The notes beneath the pieces were generated by a model that had not been told where the DNA came from, made no database searches, and saw only the letters and a program-made list of their open reading frames with translations. DNA of 64,000 bases from a virus, in the IMG/VR virus record IMGVR_UViG_3300007640_000030, positions 51,010-115,009 of that record; one strand, 5' to 3'. Of this stretch, positions 31,501 through 40,750 are shown in pieces (position 1 is the first letter of the stretch; every line of letters begins with the position of its first letter). The position numbers and the translations under genes were made by a program.

Positions 31501-34248
31501 CGCAACAGGTTGTTCTAACCAATTAACTTCGGTATAATCAAGTAATATCAAGTCACCTTTCTTAGTCACCGCATCTTGTGCAGCCTGTGCAGAATCCCAG
31601 AACAAATCGATGTTGTGTGTTCTGTGTGAAGGACGCAAAAGTTTTTCTTGTGGGTCAAGTGACGCACGATACTCTACGTTCTTTGTATCTGAGAATAAGT
31701 GATTTGCAAAGTTGTCCACAAAGAAACCGGACTTAGTTCTACTCAAACCATTGGAGTCTTGTACCTGTAAACTTAGGGTTGACAACTCCAATAGAGAGAG
31801 TGTCGCCATCTCTTCTACCTTATCAATCCTCTTATCCAGTTTACCAATGTCTTCCATTGTGTATCCCTTCATGGGAAGAAGACGCGATTTCAAGTCCTTG
31901 GTGTGAAGAGTGAAAGGTTCGAGGTGGAACTTATACAAATCGATACAGTCAACGGGTGTTGTTGGGAAAGAAGGATCCAACTCAGGAACACCTTGCAAGT
32001 ATCTCAACTCACCGTTCTGAGAGAGAATCAACTTGTCTTTACGTCCAACATAATACGCCACGTCAGCGGAAACTAGATCCGAAGGTTGTGGTAGTTCGTT
32101 GACAACGTTAAAAGATCCAGAACCGTTAGTTGCAGGACGGAAGTCAACTACGTCTCTAAGTGAGACAAGTCTTCCATCATCTGTTCTGTGTACCGGAATA
32201 TCTCTGTAGTTTACCTGTCCTGTATAGGAGTTTACAGCAAAGAAGTCACCGTTACCGTGTTCGAAATATTTGTATCGAACGAATACTGGTTCCTGATCTG
32301 AGTCAAGACCAGTGTTTTTGTAGATGAGTCTACCGTCATCGTAGTGAGTGTCTTTCAAACCCGTGTCGAGAATGAAGTTACCGAAGATGTTATCACCATC
32401 GGAGTCGTATTTTCGGACTCTCAAAAGTTGATAGATATCGGACTTACCAAGTTCGATGTACTTGTTTCCGTTTCCATCCGAATCCAGAGTCGCTGTTGTC
32501 GTTGTCTCTTGCAAAGTCTTGGATCGAATAGTTGCATTACTCTTTCGAACGTAAGTTGCAATCTCGTAGATAGTACCGCTGCTCAGACCACTAATCGTAG
32601 CAGTGTTTCCTCCTCCACCAACAGATACAGTCCAACCCGTAACAAACGCATCAGTTGAACTAGCGATTACCCAATCACCAGTATTTGTAAACGCTTCGTC
32701 AAGACTGGTTAATGTTATTGTAACGTTACCTGAACCATCTGCTGTACCACTCTTTACCCTTTGACCCGTGACAGACATATCACTGAAAGACTGAGGTCTT
32801 GGGAAGGGAAGGTCAAACATCAGTTTCTTTTTCTTGGTATCAAAAAGAGTCTGGTTGTTCGCTACATAGTTGTTGTAGTATGTTCCCGCACTACCGAACG
32901 AACGAACATCTCTCGAACTCTTGTTCGCTGTGGTGATTCGAATGTTAAACACGTGTAACTTATAGAGACCGTTCTGCCACTCTGTAATTGCACGGGCTCT
33001 ACATGTACCAATTGCAGTACCACCAAGATTTGCGGAATCATAAAGAGTCATCTCTTCACACGAACCGAAATCGGGCATACCTTGACCACCAGCCGTATTA
33101 GATACCACAAAGTAGTTACCGTAATCAACCGGCACACTTTCGTTGTTAAAGGTATACGTCTGTTTTGGTCTGTCTACCAGAAGTGTAGAAGGTGCTCTGA
33201 TATCAACACGATAACCATTAATGTATGCGGTGCCAGGCGTTACCTTTAATTTGAATGTGTCATCATCATTGGGTGTAAAGTTCGCCTTGAAATACTTCTT
33301 AATGAAGTTACCAGAAATCTCTTTATTTCGTACAGCGACAAAATCTTTTACCGAATTGAAACCATCAACCTTCTTCGCCTGACTGGTAATCACACCAAGG
33401 TAAATATTCGCCGCACGTACATAGTTTTCGTCTGCCGCAAGATCTGTTTTCTTAATAAGAGTTAATCTAATTCTGTATCGATCAGCGCCGGGCGAGGATC
33501 GGTTTGGAGTCGCACCTTGGTTGTCGAACAACGCCTCGTTATCAGAAGAAGTTACAATGTCTTGCGTAACCTTAAATCCAACCTCTCCAGTAAAGTTTTG
33601 TGCATACTTCTGTGTGACAATAATTTGATTTTCGTTGAACACGAAGTGTCCCTGAACATAGAAACTACCAGCGTTTACTTCAAAAAGGTTACCCAATCCG
33701 ATTGCGGGGTTTGTTGAAGTGTTGGTTGTTTGTACGTCAAAGGCTACTGCTGACAGTCCAATATTACCAGTCAACGTTTCGCCGGGCGTTACTCTTGGGT
33801 TGGTTGCTAAAACTGGTCCACCGAACCCATCAGAATCCGCTTGGTCTCCAGCGTCCAGATATTGAACGTAAAGTGTTTCGGGATCACCCGTATTGGTATC
33901 TGCGGCAATAGCATGTACTACCTTTACCTTCAGTCCTGATTGACCACCTGTGAGAATTACGTTTCTCAGAGTTGTTTTATCTGCGGGTAAAGGGGTAGTC
34001 GCTGCAATTTTAATAAACGGTAGGTCATTATAGTGTGACATACCGCCTGGATTTACAGGTGCACCATCAACAAAGATGTTACTTGCAAACCTCTCAATCT
34101 CCGATTGGATTATGGTTTGAAGTTGAGTTAACTCACGGGCCTGAAGTGCACGTCCACTGTTAAAGAGGATTCGATGATAGTTATCACTATCTTTAAAATC
34201 ATCCTTATAGGAAGTTCTAAAAATCTGTTCTGTATACGGTTTTACCAT
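28531..34248 (-). CDS. Very large virion structural protein with DUF4815-type N-terminus
   Basis: This 1905-residue protein starts MVKPYTEQIFRTSYKDDFKDSDNYHRILFNSGRALQARELTQLQTIIQ, which matches the DUF4815 family of large virion proteins in marine T4-like phages. Segments of note are INGYRVDIRAPSTLLVDRPKQTY and FKVDLPFPRPQ-like strands, and two Thr/Ser-rich low-complexity stretches (about 1080-1145 and 1319-1363) that look like flexible linkers. The C-terminal region has repeated beta-rich modules. It is probably an adaptor or fibre-base protein on the baseplate rim, inferred from its place between gp8 and the fibre cluster. It may occupy the role of gp10 in T4, but similarity to gp10 is not evident. 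Confidence 0.75.
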   Translation of the reverse strand: MVKPYTEQIFRTSYKDDFKDSDNYHRILFNSGRALQARELTQLQTIIQSEIERFASNIFVDGAPVNPGGMSHYNDLPFIKIAATTPLPADKTTLRNVILTGGQSGLKVKVVHAIAADTNTGDPETLYVQYLDAGDQADSDGFGGPVLATNPRVTPGETLTGNIGLSAVAFDVQTTNTSTNPAIGLGNLFEVNAGSFYVQGHFVFNENQIIVTQKYAQNFTGEVGFKVTQDIVTSSDNEALFDNQGATPNRSSPGADRYRIRLTLIKKTDLAADENYVRAANIYLGVITSQAKKVDGFNSVKDFVAVRNKEISGNFIKKYFKANFTPNDDDTFKLKVTPGTAYINGYRVDIRAPSTLLVDRPKQTYTFNNESVPVDYGNYFVVSNTAGGQGMPDFGSCEEMTLYDSANLGGTAIGTCRARAITEWQNGLYKLHVFNIRITTANKSSRDVRSFGSAGTYYNNYVANNQTLFDTKKKKLMFDLPFPRPQSFSDMSVTGQRVKSGTADGSGNVTITLTSLDEAFTNTGDWVIASSTDAFVTGWTVSVGGGGNTATISGLSSGTIYEIATYVRKSNATIRSKTLQETTTTATLDSDGNGNKYIELGKSDIYQLLRVRKYDSDGDNIFGNFILDTGLKDTHYDDGRLIYKNTGLDSDQEPVFVRYKYFEHGNGDFFAVNSYTGQVNYRDIPVHRTDDGRLVSLRDVVDFRPATNGSGSFNVVNELPQPSDLVSADVAYYVGRKDKLILSQNGELRYLQGVPELDPSFPTTPVDCIDLYKFHLEPFTLHTKDLKSRLLPMKGYTMEDIGKLDKRIDKVEEMATLSLLELSTLSLQVQDSNGLSRTKSGFFVDNFANHLFSDTKNVEYRASLDPQEKLLRPSHRTHNIDLFWDSAQAAQDAVTKKGDLILLDYTEVNWLEQPVASRTENLNPFHIEKIEGHIDLSPASDHWRETEIAAPHVIDQGAVLDTSQAVLWNSHQWDWGGVDINDLQVGATSSQVTGTNTTTTVDVSTPRITGVSVNVSQGEWVVTGTTSNTESLGTQSEIVSQGTEEFVTTEVNGWEIVPWGPGDVWEFGQGGRDTFVRAGVGGAFGSIVTTTDTVTTTDIETREQFETVTNTSLAQTTTTSTDTEWTTDTTTTTSTSTTTTVNRVAGEHTIRETVGTNVIDVLTIPFMRSRVVSFRGTGLRPNTRYFPFFDQTYVGTFIKGTTDFERISQRNPEFRRTNLIPSVGHSEDVADALLLSDANGTVTGEFEIPNNSAMRFQCGTREFALIDISVYNKDESLSFATALYDAVGHIDVMQDTVHSTRVLEIVGESTTVEDVNSNTESTVTTSNAITSSTATDIQTESTITETVTNTTETDTVTDVTVVPIPPPVYSDPLAQTFSIDEQNGIFATEIEVYFATKDAGDIPVQLQLRPVVNGVPSAHTIVPGSTVFKTPAQVTAIKDPDDVNIQDPTTAEMLANGTTFKFDEPIFLKGRTEYAIVLISASMEYKVFISHVTDFELGSTEKRIAKQPYLGSLFKSQNSTLWEPSQDEDLAFKIKRADFVSQGNAYLENVNVPPLVLSKNPFRSYNGSNTITVINKNHGLRYGDKTKIFGLDSSTTYNGILGSDIMGERLVTRVDGTAFQFAADSSANADGRFGGGKCTAHTNMTFEIVNPTIMTMKPETTNITMVGKFLSQSSLVDSADGRFSQSAAWQPLKNGSNYYFDAPRMIANRMNEADELGVYSYPKSSVIRMYMTTTDSRVSPVIDMQRAGLTLVGNLIDKQDSAATNGFNVPISWVDERHPFAGTHLAKHVTIPVTLEQDAIGLKIILAANRHPSTDFDVYYKTTDAESGLLNSSWVPAYSDNTMPTDTNPSIYREYRYTIGGFGDTNNTGGTDLTAFRKFQVKIVFKSTNSAKVPIVRDLRVIAVI

Positions 34249-34260
34249 TTCTTCACAACC

Positions 34261-35673
34261 TTAGAGTTGAATTACTATTTTAATATCTTCGGTCTGATCG
34301 TTAGACCTAAAGACCGCTGCGCGGTTATCAATATATAGAAGTTCTCCGGAGTGTTTATCTACAACTCCCGTAAGAACCTTGTCCACTGTAGCAGTAGTTG
34401 CACCACCACCCTCTACGATAGAGATAGTTTCGCCAGAATCGAATACCGTAAATCCGGTGTATTCGTTCTGTGAGATAAACACACTGTTCGAGTCTGTATC
34501 GACAATGTATGCCTTAGCACCAGAAGTACCACCTTGAATTACGAGGTCGTTTACAAAAGGACCATCCGTAATTGAAGTTAAGTCTAGAGAGTTGAGTGCA
34601 AGTCCGGTCTCTTCTGTAAATGCAGAATCCACCAATTGAGATTTCATGATGTTCTTGAACAATCCGATTTGACGGAAATCTTGTGACACAACAAATGTGT
34701 TCTTACCATTTACCGCCTCACCACCATCTGGTTTAGTGTTAAACATAATTGCAGAAGACTTGAGGTCATTACGTGCATCAAAACCAAGTCCTTTTTCGGG
34801 TCCAATGATGGGTCTGATTGACCCACCGGCGCCACCACCACCAGTCAAGGTTACGTTTGCGTAAGTATAGTTTTGACCGAATGCGATAGAACCATCGGAA
34901 CTATCCTTGACATAAACTTTAGTGATTGTGTTACCCGCAGTCTCAACAACCGCCTTTGCGTTTGTACCGTCTCCAACTATTGTGGCAGTAGGTGCACTTG
35001 TATATCCGGTTCCACCATTTACAATAGTGTAACCCAAAATCTGTCCACCAACCGCAGCCTGTTGAATCAGTTGTTGTTCTACGTCTTCCGCAGGAGAGTC
35101 GGAGTCAACTCCAATTTGATCTAACAGAAGTGTCGCACCTGAACTGTCTTGCATTTTCGCAACGGGAATGTACGCAGACGAAATAAACTTAGACGCCTTC
35201 AATGCACCAATAGAGTACAGGAATTTCCACATGTAACCGTCCACAGTTCGGAACGGAGTACCCTCAGTGTTTCCTGTTGGTTGAATTGTAGATGCGATTA
35301 CCTGAGGCGGGTTGGCGTTTGTTCTACTCTGTTGCAGACAGATATAAACCTGTTGGTTATCGTTCATGGCGTAATAGGAGTTTGTGGGATAACCGTCTTG
35401 GTTATCGTTGTATCCAGAATAAACCGCACCAGATACCCAGTTCTCACGAGGAACGACAAAGGAAATGTCTGTGATATTTTTTACTGACTGTAAATCAAGA
35501 CGAAGGTTTCTTTCATCCCGAACAGTATTATGAGGAACAGGTGCAACATCAGAATCATTCCAATCCTGAGAACGACCAATTCCCGCATAATAGTAATTAT
35601 CGGAATCTTTAAAATCCTTATATATGTCAACAAGGAGTTGTTTTTTTAATTTATCTGTAATAACCGCAGCCAT
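34261..35673 (-). CDS. gp8: Baseplate wedge protein gp8
   Basis: This 470-residue protein matches T4 gp8 (334) in several places: YYAGIGRSQDWNDSDVAPVPHNTVRDE (T4: FGRSEPWSSNENE...), FVVPRENWVSGAVY (T4: VIPRRDWGDTRYP), FRTVDGYMWKFLYSI (T4: DGYVWEYLFEI), and the end HSGELLYIDNRAAVFRSNDQTEDIKIVIQL (T4: HSGEMIYMENRPPIIM-MDQTEEINILF). The length excess is mostly a beta-rich insertion around residues 200-400. gp8 is a wedge component that links gp7, gp6 and the periphery. Confidence 0.9.
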   Translation of the reverse strand: MAAVITDKLKKQLLVDIYKDFKDSDNYYYAGIGRSQDWNDSDVAPVPHNTVRDERNLRLDLQSVKNITDISFVVPRENWVSGAVYSGYNDNQDGYPTNSYYAMNDNQQVYICLQQSRTNANPPQVIASTIQPTGNTEGTPFRTVDGYMWKFLYSIGALKASKFISSAYIPVAKMQDSSGATLLLDQIGVDSDSPAEDVEQQLIQQAAVGGQILGYTIVNGGTGYTSAPTATIVGDGTNAKAVVETAGNTITKVYVKDSSDGSIAFGQNYTYANVTLTGGGGAGGSIRPIIGPEKGLGFDARNDLKSSAIMFNTKPDGGEAVNGKNTFVVSQDFRQIGLFKNIMKSQLVDSAFTEETGLALNSLDLTSITDGPFVNDLVIQGGTSGAKAYIVDTDSNSVFISQNEYTGFTVFDSGETISIVEGGGATTATVDKVLTGVVDKHSGELLYIDNRAAVFRSNDQTEDIKIVIQL

Positions 35674-35688
35674 TTATCTCGTCCTATT

Positions 35689-36732
35689 TTATGCCAATAT
35701 AGCGCCTTCAGAATCACCACCAACGTTCAACACAATCCATTCCGTTCCGTCCCAAAGACATGTAGCAGATTGATTTACGAGTAATGTAATCGTCGAATAA
35801 TTTTGCAAATTAGTTGGTGTGATTACCGCCGATCCACTATTCTGATTTATAAGATACTTAATTGTACCTTTATCGTCGTTTGATAGATCCCCCATACCAC
35901 ACGTGATACCACTACCCAAGTTAAACCAAGTTAAAGGAACGTTTGTGTTTACAGATCCTCCGGTTGCGGTAGTAAAGTTTTCATACCCAAGTTGCAGTCT
36001 GGTAGACAACTTAATTGCACCTGATCCCTTGGACTGAATATCCAGATCGATGTGGTTATCATCTCCAACGGCAGAAATTGTGGGTGGGTTGTTGTTTGTG
36101 TTGTTCTGAATCTTAACGTGGTTAATCGCCCCAGCAGTTCTCGCAAATTCCAGATACTCATTACCATTACTGTCTTGGAAGTTACCGCCTCCCGAAACAC
36201 CACCAATCTTCGCATTTTCGATGACGGGTGCGTGAAGTTCTTTATTTGTTAGTGTCTGTTGGTGATTGTTGAACGTAAACTCATCACTATCAGTCAATGG
36301 GGGTAATGTGATTGTACGACTTGCCGCAATGTTCGAAGACACCAGATCATATGTGTGACTTGAGTCTGTGTCCCAAATTTTAATTGCGGCCGAAGAGTCC
36401 GGGCCCAATGATTTGAAATACGGAGTAACTAAAGTTTTGTTTGTGAGGGTCTGTGTCGCCGAGTCTGAAATCAACACACCAGTATGATCTGGTAGTGTCA
36501 AAATTTGATTTGAAGTCGGTGTAGGTGGTCCCAACCTTACTTCATAAGTTGCACTATCAAAAACTAAGTGGTTACTATCAAACGAGACTTGTGGCATCAA
36601 AACGGTACTGTCTCCACCCAGTTTGAGGTAGAGTTCGGTAAGGTTTTGTTCTATCTTTAGGGTTGCCGCACGAAGTGTATCACCTGTACCATCGTTGGCG
36701 GTAGTCCCTCTATTAAGAAGTTGTCTTGTCAT
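35689..36732 (-). CDS. Tail fibre-like protein next to the wedge genes
   Basis: This 347-residue protein starts MTRQLLNRGTTANDGTGDTLRAATLKIEQNLTELYLKLG, a phage-fibre attachment motif of the type NDGTGDTLRxA found in many marine T4-like fibre-like proteins. It then has a fibre shaft pattern: TNKTLVTPYFK, LTNKELHAPVIENAKIGG. Its C-terminus is a compact beta domain (TCGMGDLSNDDKGTIKYLINQN). It has its own late promoter. It could be a short fibre or a fibre-to-baseplate adaptor. Confidence 0.7.
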   Translation of the reverse strand: MTRQLLNRGTTANDGTGDTLRAATLKIEQNLTELYLKLGGDSTVLMPQVSFDSNHLVFDSATYEVRLGPPTPTSNQILTLPDHTGVLISDSATQTLTNKTLVTPYFKSLGPDSSAAIKIWDTDSSHTYDLVSSNIAASRTITLPPLTDSDEFTFNNHQQTLTNKELHAPVIENAKIGGVSGGGNFQDSNGNEYLEFARTAGAINHVKIQNNTNNNPPTISAVGDDNHIDLDIQSKGSGAIKLSTRLQLGYENFTTATGGSVNTNVPLTWFNLGSGITCGMGDLSNDDKGTIKYLINQNSGSAVITPTNLQNYSTITLLVNQSATCLWDGTEWIVLNVGGDSEGAILA

Positions 36733-36760
36733 CTTTAGTTACCCTAAAATCCTATACGTC

Positions 36761-36768
36761 TATTTATA
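36761..36768 (-). promoter_or_regulatory. Late promoter box TATAAATA for the 347-residue fibre gene
   Basis: An exact octamer in the 42-base gap upstream of the ATG at 36732. Transcription could continue through gp8 and the large structural gene. Confidence 0.75.
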
Positions 36769-36774
36769 CTAGTA

Positions 36775-37827
36775 TTACAGATTGTTGTTGTAATCTGAAT
36801 CAAATAATTCGTCAAGGTTACTGATATCGTCCGAATCCTTCCAATCAAACTTGTCTTGGTCGATAGTTTCTGTAGAACTGATATCGAAACCACTGTGTGA
36901 AACTGCACCAGTGTTACCATCCGAATCTTCATCAAGAGTCGGAGAATCGACTTCGATCATCTCAGCGATACTGGTGTACAAGTTGGCGACCTCTTCGAGA
37001 GTCGCATCCTTAACGTCACTAAGATCGTTACCGTACTGATTCGGTTGTGTTGTCTGGTTACCCAGTGTCGTTCTAAACAATTGCGTTGTCCCGTCTGGTG
37101 CGTTGAAATCGAACAGACCAGTTGCACTTGTTCTCGCAATCGGAGTTATTGCAGCCTCTGTTTCGATAATAAATGGCGGTACATCGAATACGCCCGGATT
37201 TGGTTGATCTTCAATATCCATATCCACGGAGGTAACGATCTGTACCTCACCCCCAAGATACATTCCCGCAGGGTGTGCAAATAATTTGTATACCTCTCTC
37301 CACGTCTCTATAGAGAGTTCTGTCTTAATCAGGATGGCGAACATCTGATATAGTTTGTCGTTGGTTAAGTACCTCTGAGACTCTGGACCAATGTGATCTT
37401 CACCAACAAAGAAAACTTGTTCTTTACCGTAGATGACATCGGGGTCAATCTGAAAGAATGTACGGAAGAACTGTTGTATCGTGAACTTCGTACCCTTCGA
37501 ACGATAAAGTGTATTCGAGTATTTTGCGGCCTCTCTTTTATCAGGGAACCCTTCGAAGTACGCTTGACCAAGAAGAAGTTCGTCCTCAATGAACGACAAT
37601 AGTTCCAATTCAGTTTGCGTAATATCACGTGCAAAGAATAACTGCTTGATGATATGTGAGGGAGATAGGTCATCTTCCTCAAACGAATAATACTCTTTTA
37701 TGAAGTTTACCAGATTGGGATAATCTTGGACAATCCAATCCGGTATGACCTCTTCGATATAGTAGTCTTGTACGTTAAGATTACGTCTTCCTATATCTAA
37801 TAGAGTTCTGTCACGTAGGTGCGCCAT
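36775..37827 (-). CDS. Baseplate wedge-type structural protein (possible gp7 counterpart)
   Basis: This 350-residue protein starts MAHLRDRTLLDIGRRNLNVQDYYIEEVIPDWIVQDYPNLVNFIKEYY. An IVxDYPNLVxFIKxYYxFxE stretch is typical of a conserved baseplate-associated protein of marine T4-like phages encoded right after gp6. The C-terminal third is acidic (DDISNLDELFDSDYNNNL). Its place between gp6 and gp8 is that of T4 gp7, but it is much shorter than T4 gp7 (1032 residues) and clear similarity is not visible, so the gp7 equivalence is inferred from position only. Confidence 0.6.
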   Translation of the reverse strand: MAHLRDRTLLDIGRRNLNVQDYYIEEVIPDWIVQDYPNLVNFIKEYYSFEEDDLSPSHIIKQLFFARDITQTELELLSFIEDELLLGQAYFEGFPDKREAAKYSNTLYRSKGTKFTIQQFFRTFFQIDPDVIYGKEQVFFVGEDHIGPESQRYLTNDKLYQMFAILIKTELSIETWREVYKLFAHPAGMYLGGEVQIVTSVDMDIEDQPNPGVFDVPPFIIETEAAITPIARTSATGLFDFNAPDGTTQLFRTTLGNQTTQPNQYGNDLSDVKDATLEEVANLYTSIAEMIEVDSPTLDEDSDGNTGAVSHSGFDISSTETIDQDKFDWKDSDDISNLDELFDSDYNNNL

Positions 37828-37836
37828 CTAAATACC

Positions 37837-39666
37837 TTAATTAGTCGCAGTTACTAGTACACCCTTAGCGGTAGTACGATCAACGTCTTGTTCCAAAATG
37901 TATTCTCTGAGTGGAGTGATCGCACTCTGGTTTGCAGGAACTACCGCAATCTTTATTGTTGTCCCACCACCCACAAGAGAGTCAACCTGTAGTCCAATAA
38001 TGTTGACAATACCTAGCGTTGCATTATATGTTCCAACGTTGTCAACAACAATTTTATTGGTGGCAAGGTTAACAACCTGTAACTTGTTACTTGACAGTTT
38101 GTTTCTTAACTGACACGTCTGGTTTCTAAAGTTGAAAGAACCAGAAGTGATACGATACTGTACGTCATCAGGATCCGCAATCGGAACAGGGAAAGTAAAT
38201 GTGTAATCTTTCTCCTGAGTCAGTGCAGGAGTAAGTCTCTGTTGCATTCTAATGTTTGCACGAGATGATAGTACCGCAGGACTGACTTCATCGATCAACG
38301 CTAACATGTTTGATCTACGGAAAGAGGTTTCAAATTTACCCACCGCTCCGGTAAAGTAGTTGTTAATGACTTTACGTACCCTGTCCTGAATCGTGTTAAT
38401 TGACAGTGTGGTCAGTCTTGGGTTAAACTGGAAGAACACTTCCGGTTCTACATAAGTGATGATAGGATCAGTAAACTTAATATCAAAAGAAGCGACACCC
38501 AGTTGATTCGACAGATCCTCAACCGCAGTCTTTGTGATTTCAATACGATCCGCAGGAACATCAGCGTTAAACTTGATTGACATGAACACAGTTCCAAATT
38601 CTGGTTCGGTGTTGTCTTCTCCACCCCACGCCTTGATGTCATAGATTAGGTTTGAAAAGTTCCGCAGTACAAGAGAAGAATAGTCAACGTGAGTTACCAT
38701 CCTGTTTTGTGCGGCGTACTGGTAAGGCGCATTCTTACGAATGGACTCCAAGGACTCCTTCTCCGCACCACCAACCGATTTACTTCTGGTTGTTACCGAA
38801 GGTGTTCTGTAAGTGGTGTTGTTAATCTTGATTTGTGTTTGGGGTTGGAAGATAACACCATCATTACCGTTAACTCCGTTACAAGACAGATAGTCCACCA
38901 CAATCTTATATCCCGCCTCAGGTGTTTGCCCCAGAGTAGTACCGTTACCGAACGATAGTTCGAAGTATCCGTTGGGTGTCTCTTTCAGGATATAAAGGGT
39001 TGACTGTTCACTGATCGTTGTCGCCTTAAGAATATTAGTGTATGTCACAAAGTTTGATGACGTAGGACTCTCGTAGACTTTTACGACAGCGGTGTTGATG
39101 TCCATATTGGGATCAGGAATTATGTAGAGAGCGTACTCATCATTTTCACCCGCGATAAAGGTACGAGTCTGTTGCGTCCCCTCGTAGATAGGAATGTTGA
39201 CGTTACCATCTAAGGTGGCGAATCTGTAATATCCCGCTCCATCATCCGTTGCAATAATAGTCTCTTGAGTCTGAAATCTGTATATCGTTGAGTCAATGAC
39301 CGAAGTAAATTCAAACCCAGACGCGAGACTGATAGAGTCTTGTCTGTCTTCGATTGAAGACAAGTTCAACGCCATTCGAATCCTCGCCTCAGCGGATGTC
39401 TTAGAATCAGGAATATATCCAATACCCTCTGCAAGAGATACCAGAGAACTACGAAGTTGTGCAGTAGAGAGGAATGACTCGTTTAATGCAAAGTTGGCGG
39501 TAAGACCATTCAGGTGAGTGTTGTACGCAAGAACGTCCAACAGGTTGGAGAGTGCGGATGTCTCGAAATTATAATCTGCAAACTCTCCTCGTTCAATCAA
39601 GTAATTCTTCAGGTTGTTCTTGATGTTGTTGAAGTCTAGTGCAGAGGATTTAATTGTTGTAGTCAT
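37837..39666 (-). CDS. gp6: Baseplate wedge protein gp6
   Basis: This 609-residue wedge core protein (T4 gp6 is 660) forms the ring that holds the baseplate in both states. Its start is MTTTIKSSALDFNNIKNNLKNYLIERGEFADYNFE followed by SALSNLLDVLAYNTHLNGLTANFALNESFLSTAQ, the hallmark of gp6/J-like proteins. The C-terminal half contains FFQFNPRLTTLS and a TFRRSNMLALIDE segment where the dimerisation domain lies. It ends two bases from gp25, as in T4-type clusters. Confidence 0.95.
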   Translation of the reverse strand: MTTTIKSSALDFNNIKNNLKNYLIERGEFADYNFETSALSNLLDVLAYNTHLNGLTANFALNESFLSTAQLRSSLVSLAEGIGYIPDSKTSAEARIRMALNLSSIEDRQDSISLASGFEFTSVIDSTIYRFQTQETIIATDDGAGYYRFATLDGNVNIPIYEGTQQTRTFIAGENDEYALYIIPDPNMDINTAVVKVYESPTSSNFVTYTNILKATTISEQSTLYILKETPNGYFELSFGNGTTLGQTPEAGYKIVVDYLSCNGVNGNDGVIFQPQTQIKINNTTYRTPSVTTRSKSVGGAEKESLESIRKNAPYQYAAQNRMVTHVDYSSLVLRNFSNLIYDIKAWGGEDNTEPEFGTVFMSIKFNADVPADRIEITKTAVEDLSNQLGVASFDIKFTDPIITYVEPEVFFQFNPRLTTLSINTIQDRVRKVINNYFTGAVGKFETSFRRSNMLALIDEVSPAVLSSRANIRMQQRLTPALTQEKDYTFTFPVPIADPDDVQYRITSGSFNFRNQTCQLRNKLSSNKLQVVNLATNKIVVDNVGTYNATLGIVNIIGLQVDSLVGGGTTIKIAVVPANQSAITPLREYILEQDVDRTTAKGVLVTATN

Positions 39667-39667
39667 C

Positions 39668-40123
39668 TTACCTTAACCTGTTTATCGACGTAGTTAACGT
39701 AACTTCTTCCGACGAGTTAATCACATTAAAAACAAGTGTTACGTCTATTGAGTTATAATCCGGTTGAACGTTTACCACGATCTTTAGAGTTCTACTGTTG
39801 ACTCTAGGTTCGTATGCCTTGATCGCATTACGAATGTTCCTAGCCAGTTTCTTTTCTATTTCTTTTTCGGTAAGTTCAAACAGGTACGATGTTATGTTCG
39901 TACCAAAATACGGTTTAAAGGGTCTTTCCCTATAATTAGTCAACATGAGGTTCTTGACGGCCTGTTTCACCGCAGCCGCCTCAGTCTTCTTGTAAATGTC
40001 ACCGGATACTGGTTTTGCCTTGAATGCAATATCTAGATCAATATACTTGCGGTTTCTTGTAGTCGCAAGACTTACTGTGTCCAGACCAAAATCTTCGGTG
40101 GCAAGCGCTCTTTTAATTGCCAT
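39668..40123 (-). CDS. gp25: Baseplate wedge protein gp25
   Basis: This 151-residue protein belongs to the gp25-like family (lysozyme-like fold without the active site) that joins sheath initiation to the wedge. The family motif is present as KEIEKKLARNIRNAIKAYEPRVN and the RPFKPYFGTNITSYLFEL segment (the E-x-R/P-R-V and P-x-x-G sites). T4 gp25 is 132 residues. It lies directly upstream of gp6 in the transcript and has its own late promoter. Confidence 0.95.
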   Translation of the reverse strand: MAIKRALATEDFGLDTVSLATTRNRKYIDLDIAFKAKPVSGDIYKKTEAAAVKQAVKNLMLTNYRERPFKPYFGTNITSYLFELTEKEIEKKLARNIRNAIKAYEPRVNSRTLKIVVNVQPDYNSIDVTLVFNVINSSEEVTLTTSINRLR

Positions 40124-40150
40124 GTTGACTCTCGTGTGTTATAATATCTT

Positions 40151-40158
40151 TATTTATA
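40151..40158 (-). promoter_or_regulatory. Late promoter box TATAAATA for gp25-gp6
   Basis: An exact octamer lies 28 bases upstream of the gp25 ATG, with its end overlapping the stop region of the preceding gene. Confidence 0.75.
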
Positions 40159-40750
40159 CCTTTTTCTCAAGAACCTCAACAAGTTCTTTGTTAGAAAATA
40201 AGTATCCGTTGTACTGAGTCTGAACCACGTTCGTGTATGTGACATCAAAGTTCTTAGGCACGTTGGGCATCTCTATCAGGATTTGAGAGGTAAGTGATCC
40301 ATCAGGATTAAAGATATCATAATCCAGAACCAACCTGTTGAACTTCATGTGATCCTTCCAGAACTTTGCAACGTCATATGTTGCCGCATGATCGATCTTT
40401 CCGTTTCCACCATACACCTGATATACAATCATTCTCCCATCTTCTTTCAGGGCGTTATCTCCCTTACAGACTTCATTTGGGCCTGGTTCGTAGACACCCT
40501 CAGAAACCGCAACTCGAATAGTTCTGAATAGTTTGGTGTCCATGTTTACTGCATTGATCATCTGCGCCTGTAGATACAGGTTTCTTGCAAGTTGTGATCT
40601 CTTCTCCGCAGTACCAAGGTGACCAATACCAGACGCACCGTGTCCCAGAAACGTTGCAATATTGATACCGGCTGCAAGAGGTAACTGTGAAGTTATGAAC
40701 CTACCTTGAGTTTTTCTTGGATCGTACTTTGGGTTTGGTCTATAGATCAT
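40154..40750 (-). CDS. Conserved baseplate-cluster protein of unknown function
   Basis: This 198-residue protein starts MIYRPNPKYDPRKTQGRFITSQL and has central features GHGASGIGHLGTAEKRSQL and a beta-rich C-terminal half (RMIVYQVYGGNGKIDHAATYD, then NGYLFSNKELVEVLEK). I recognise it only as a type found in the hub-to-gp25 interval of marine T4-like phages. It overlaps the spike-like gene by four bases, so it may help make or decorate the hub. No catalytic motif is seen. Confidence 0.65.
   Translation of the reverse strand: MIYRPNPKYDPRKTQGRFITSQLPLAAGINIATFLGHGASGIGHLGTAEKRSQLARNLYLQAQMINAVNMDTKLFRTIRVAVSEGVYEPGPNEVCKGDNALKEDGRMIVYQVYGGNGKIDHAATYDVAKFWKDHMKFNRLVLDYDIFNPDGSLTSQILIEMPNVPKNFDVTYTNVVQTQYNGYLFSNKELVEVLEKKV

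Noticed and set aside
36775-37827. Confident assignment as gp7
   Set aside because: Position fits but the length is a third of T4 gp7 and no sequence match is apparent, so only a tentative structural label is given.
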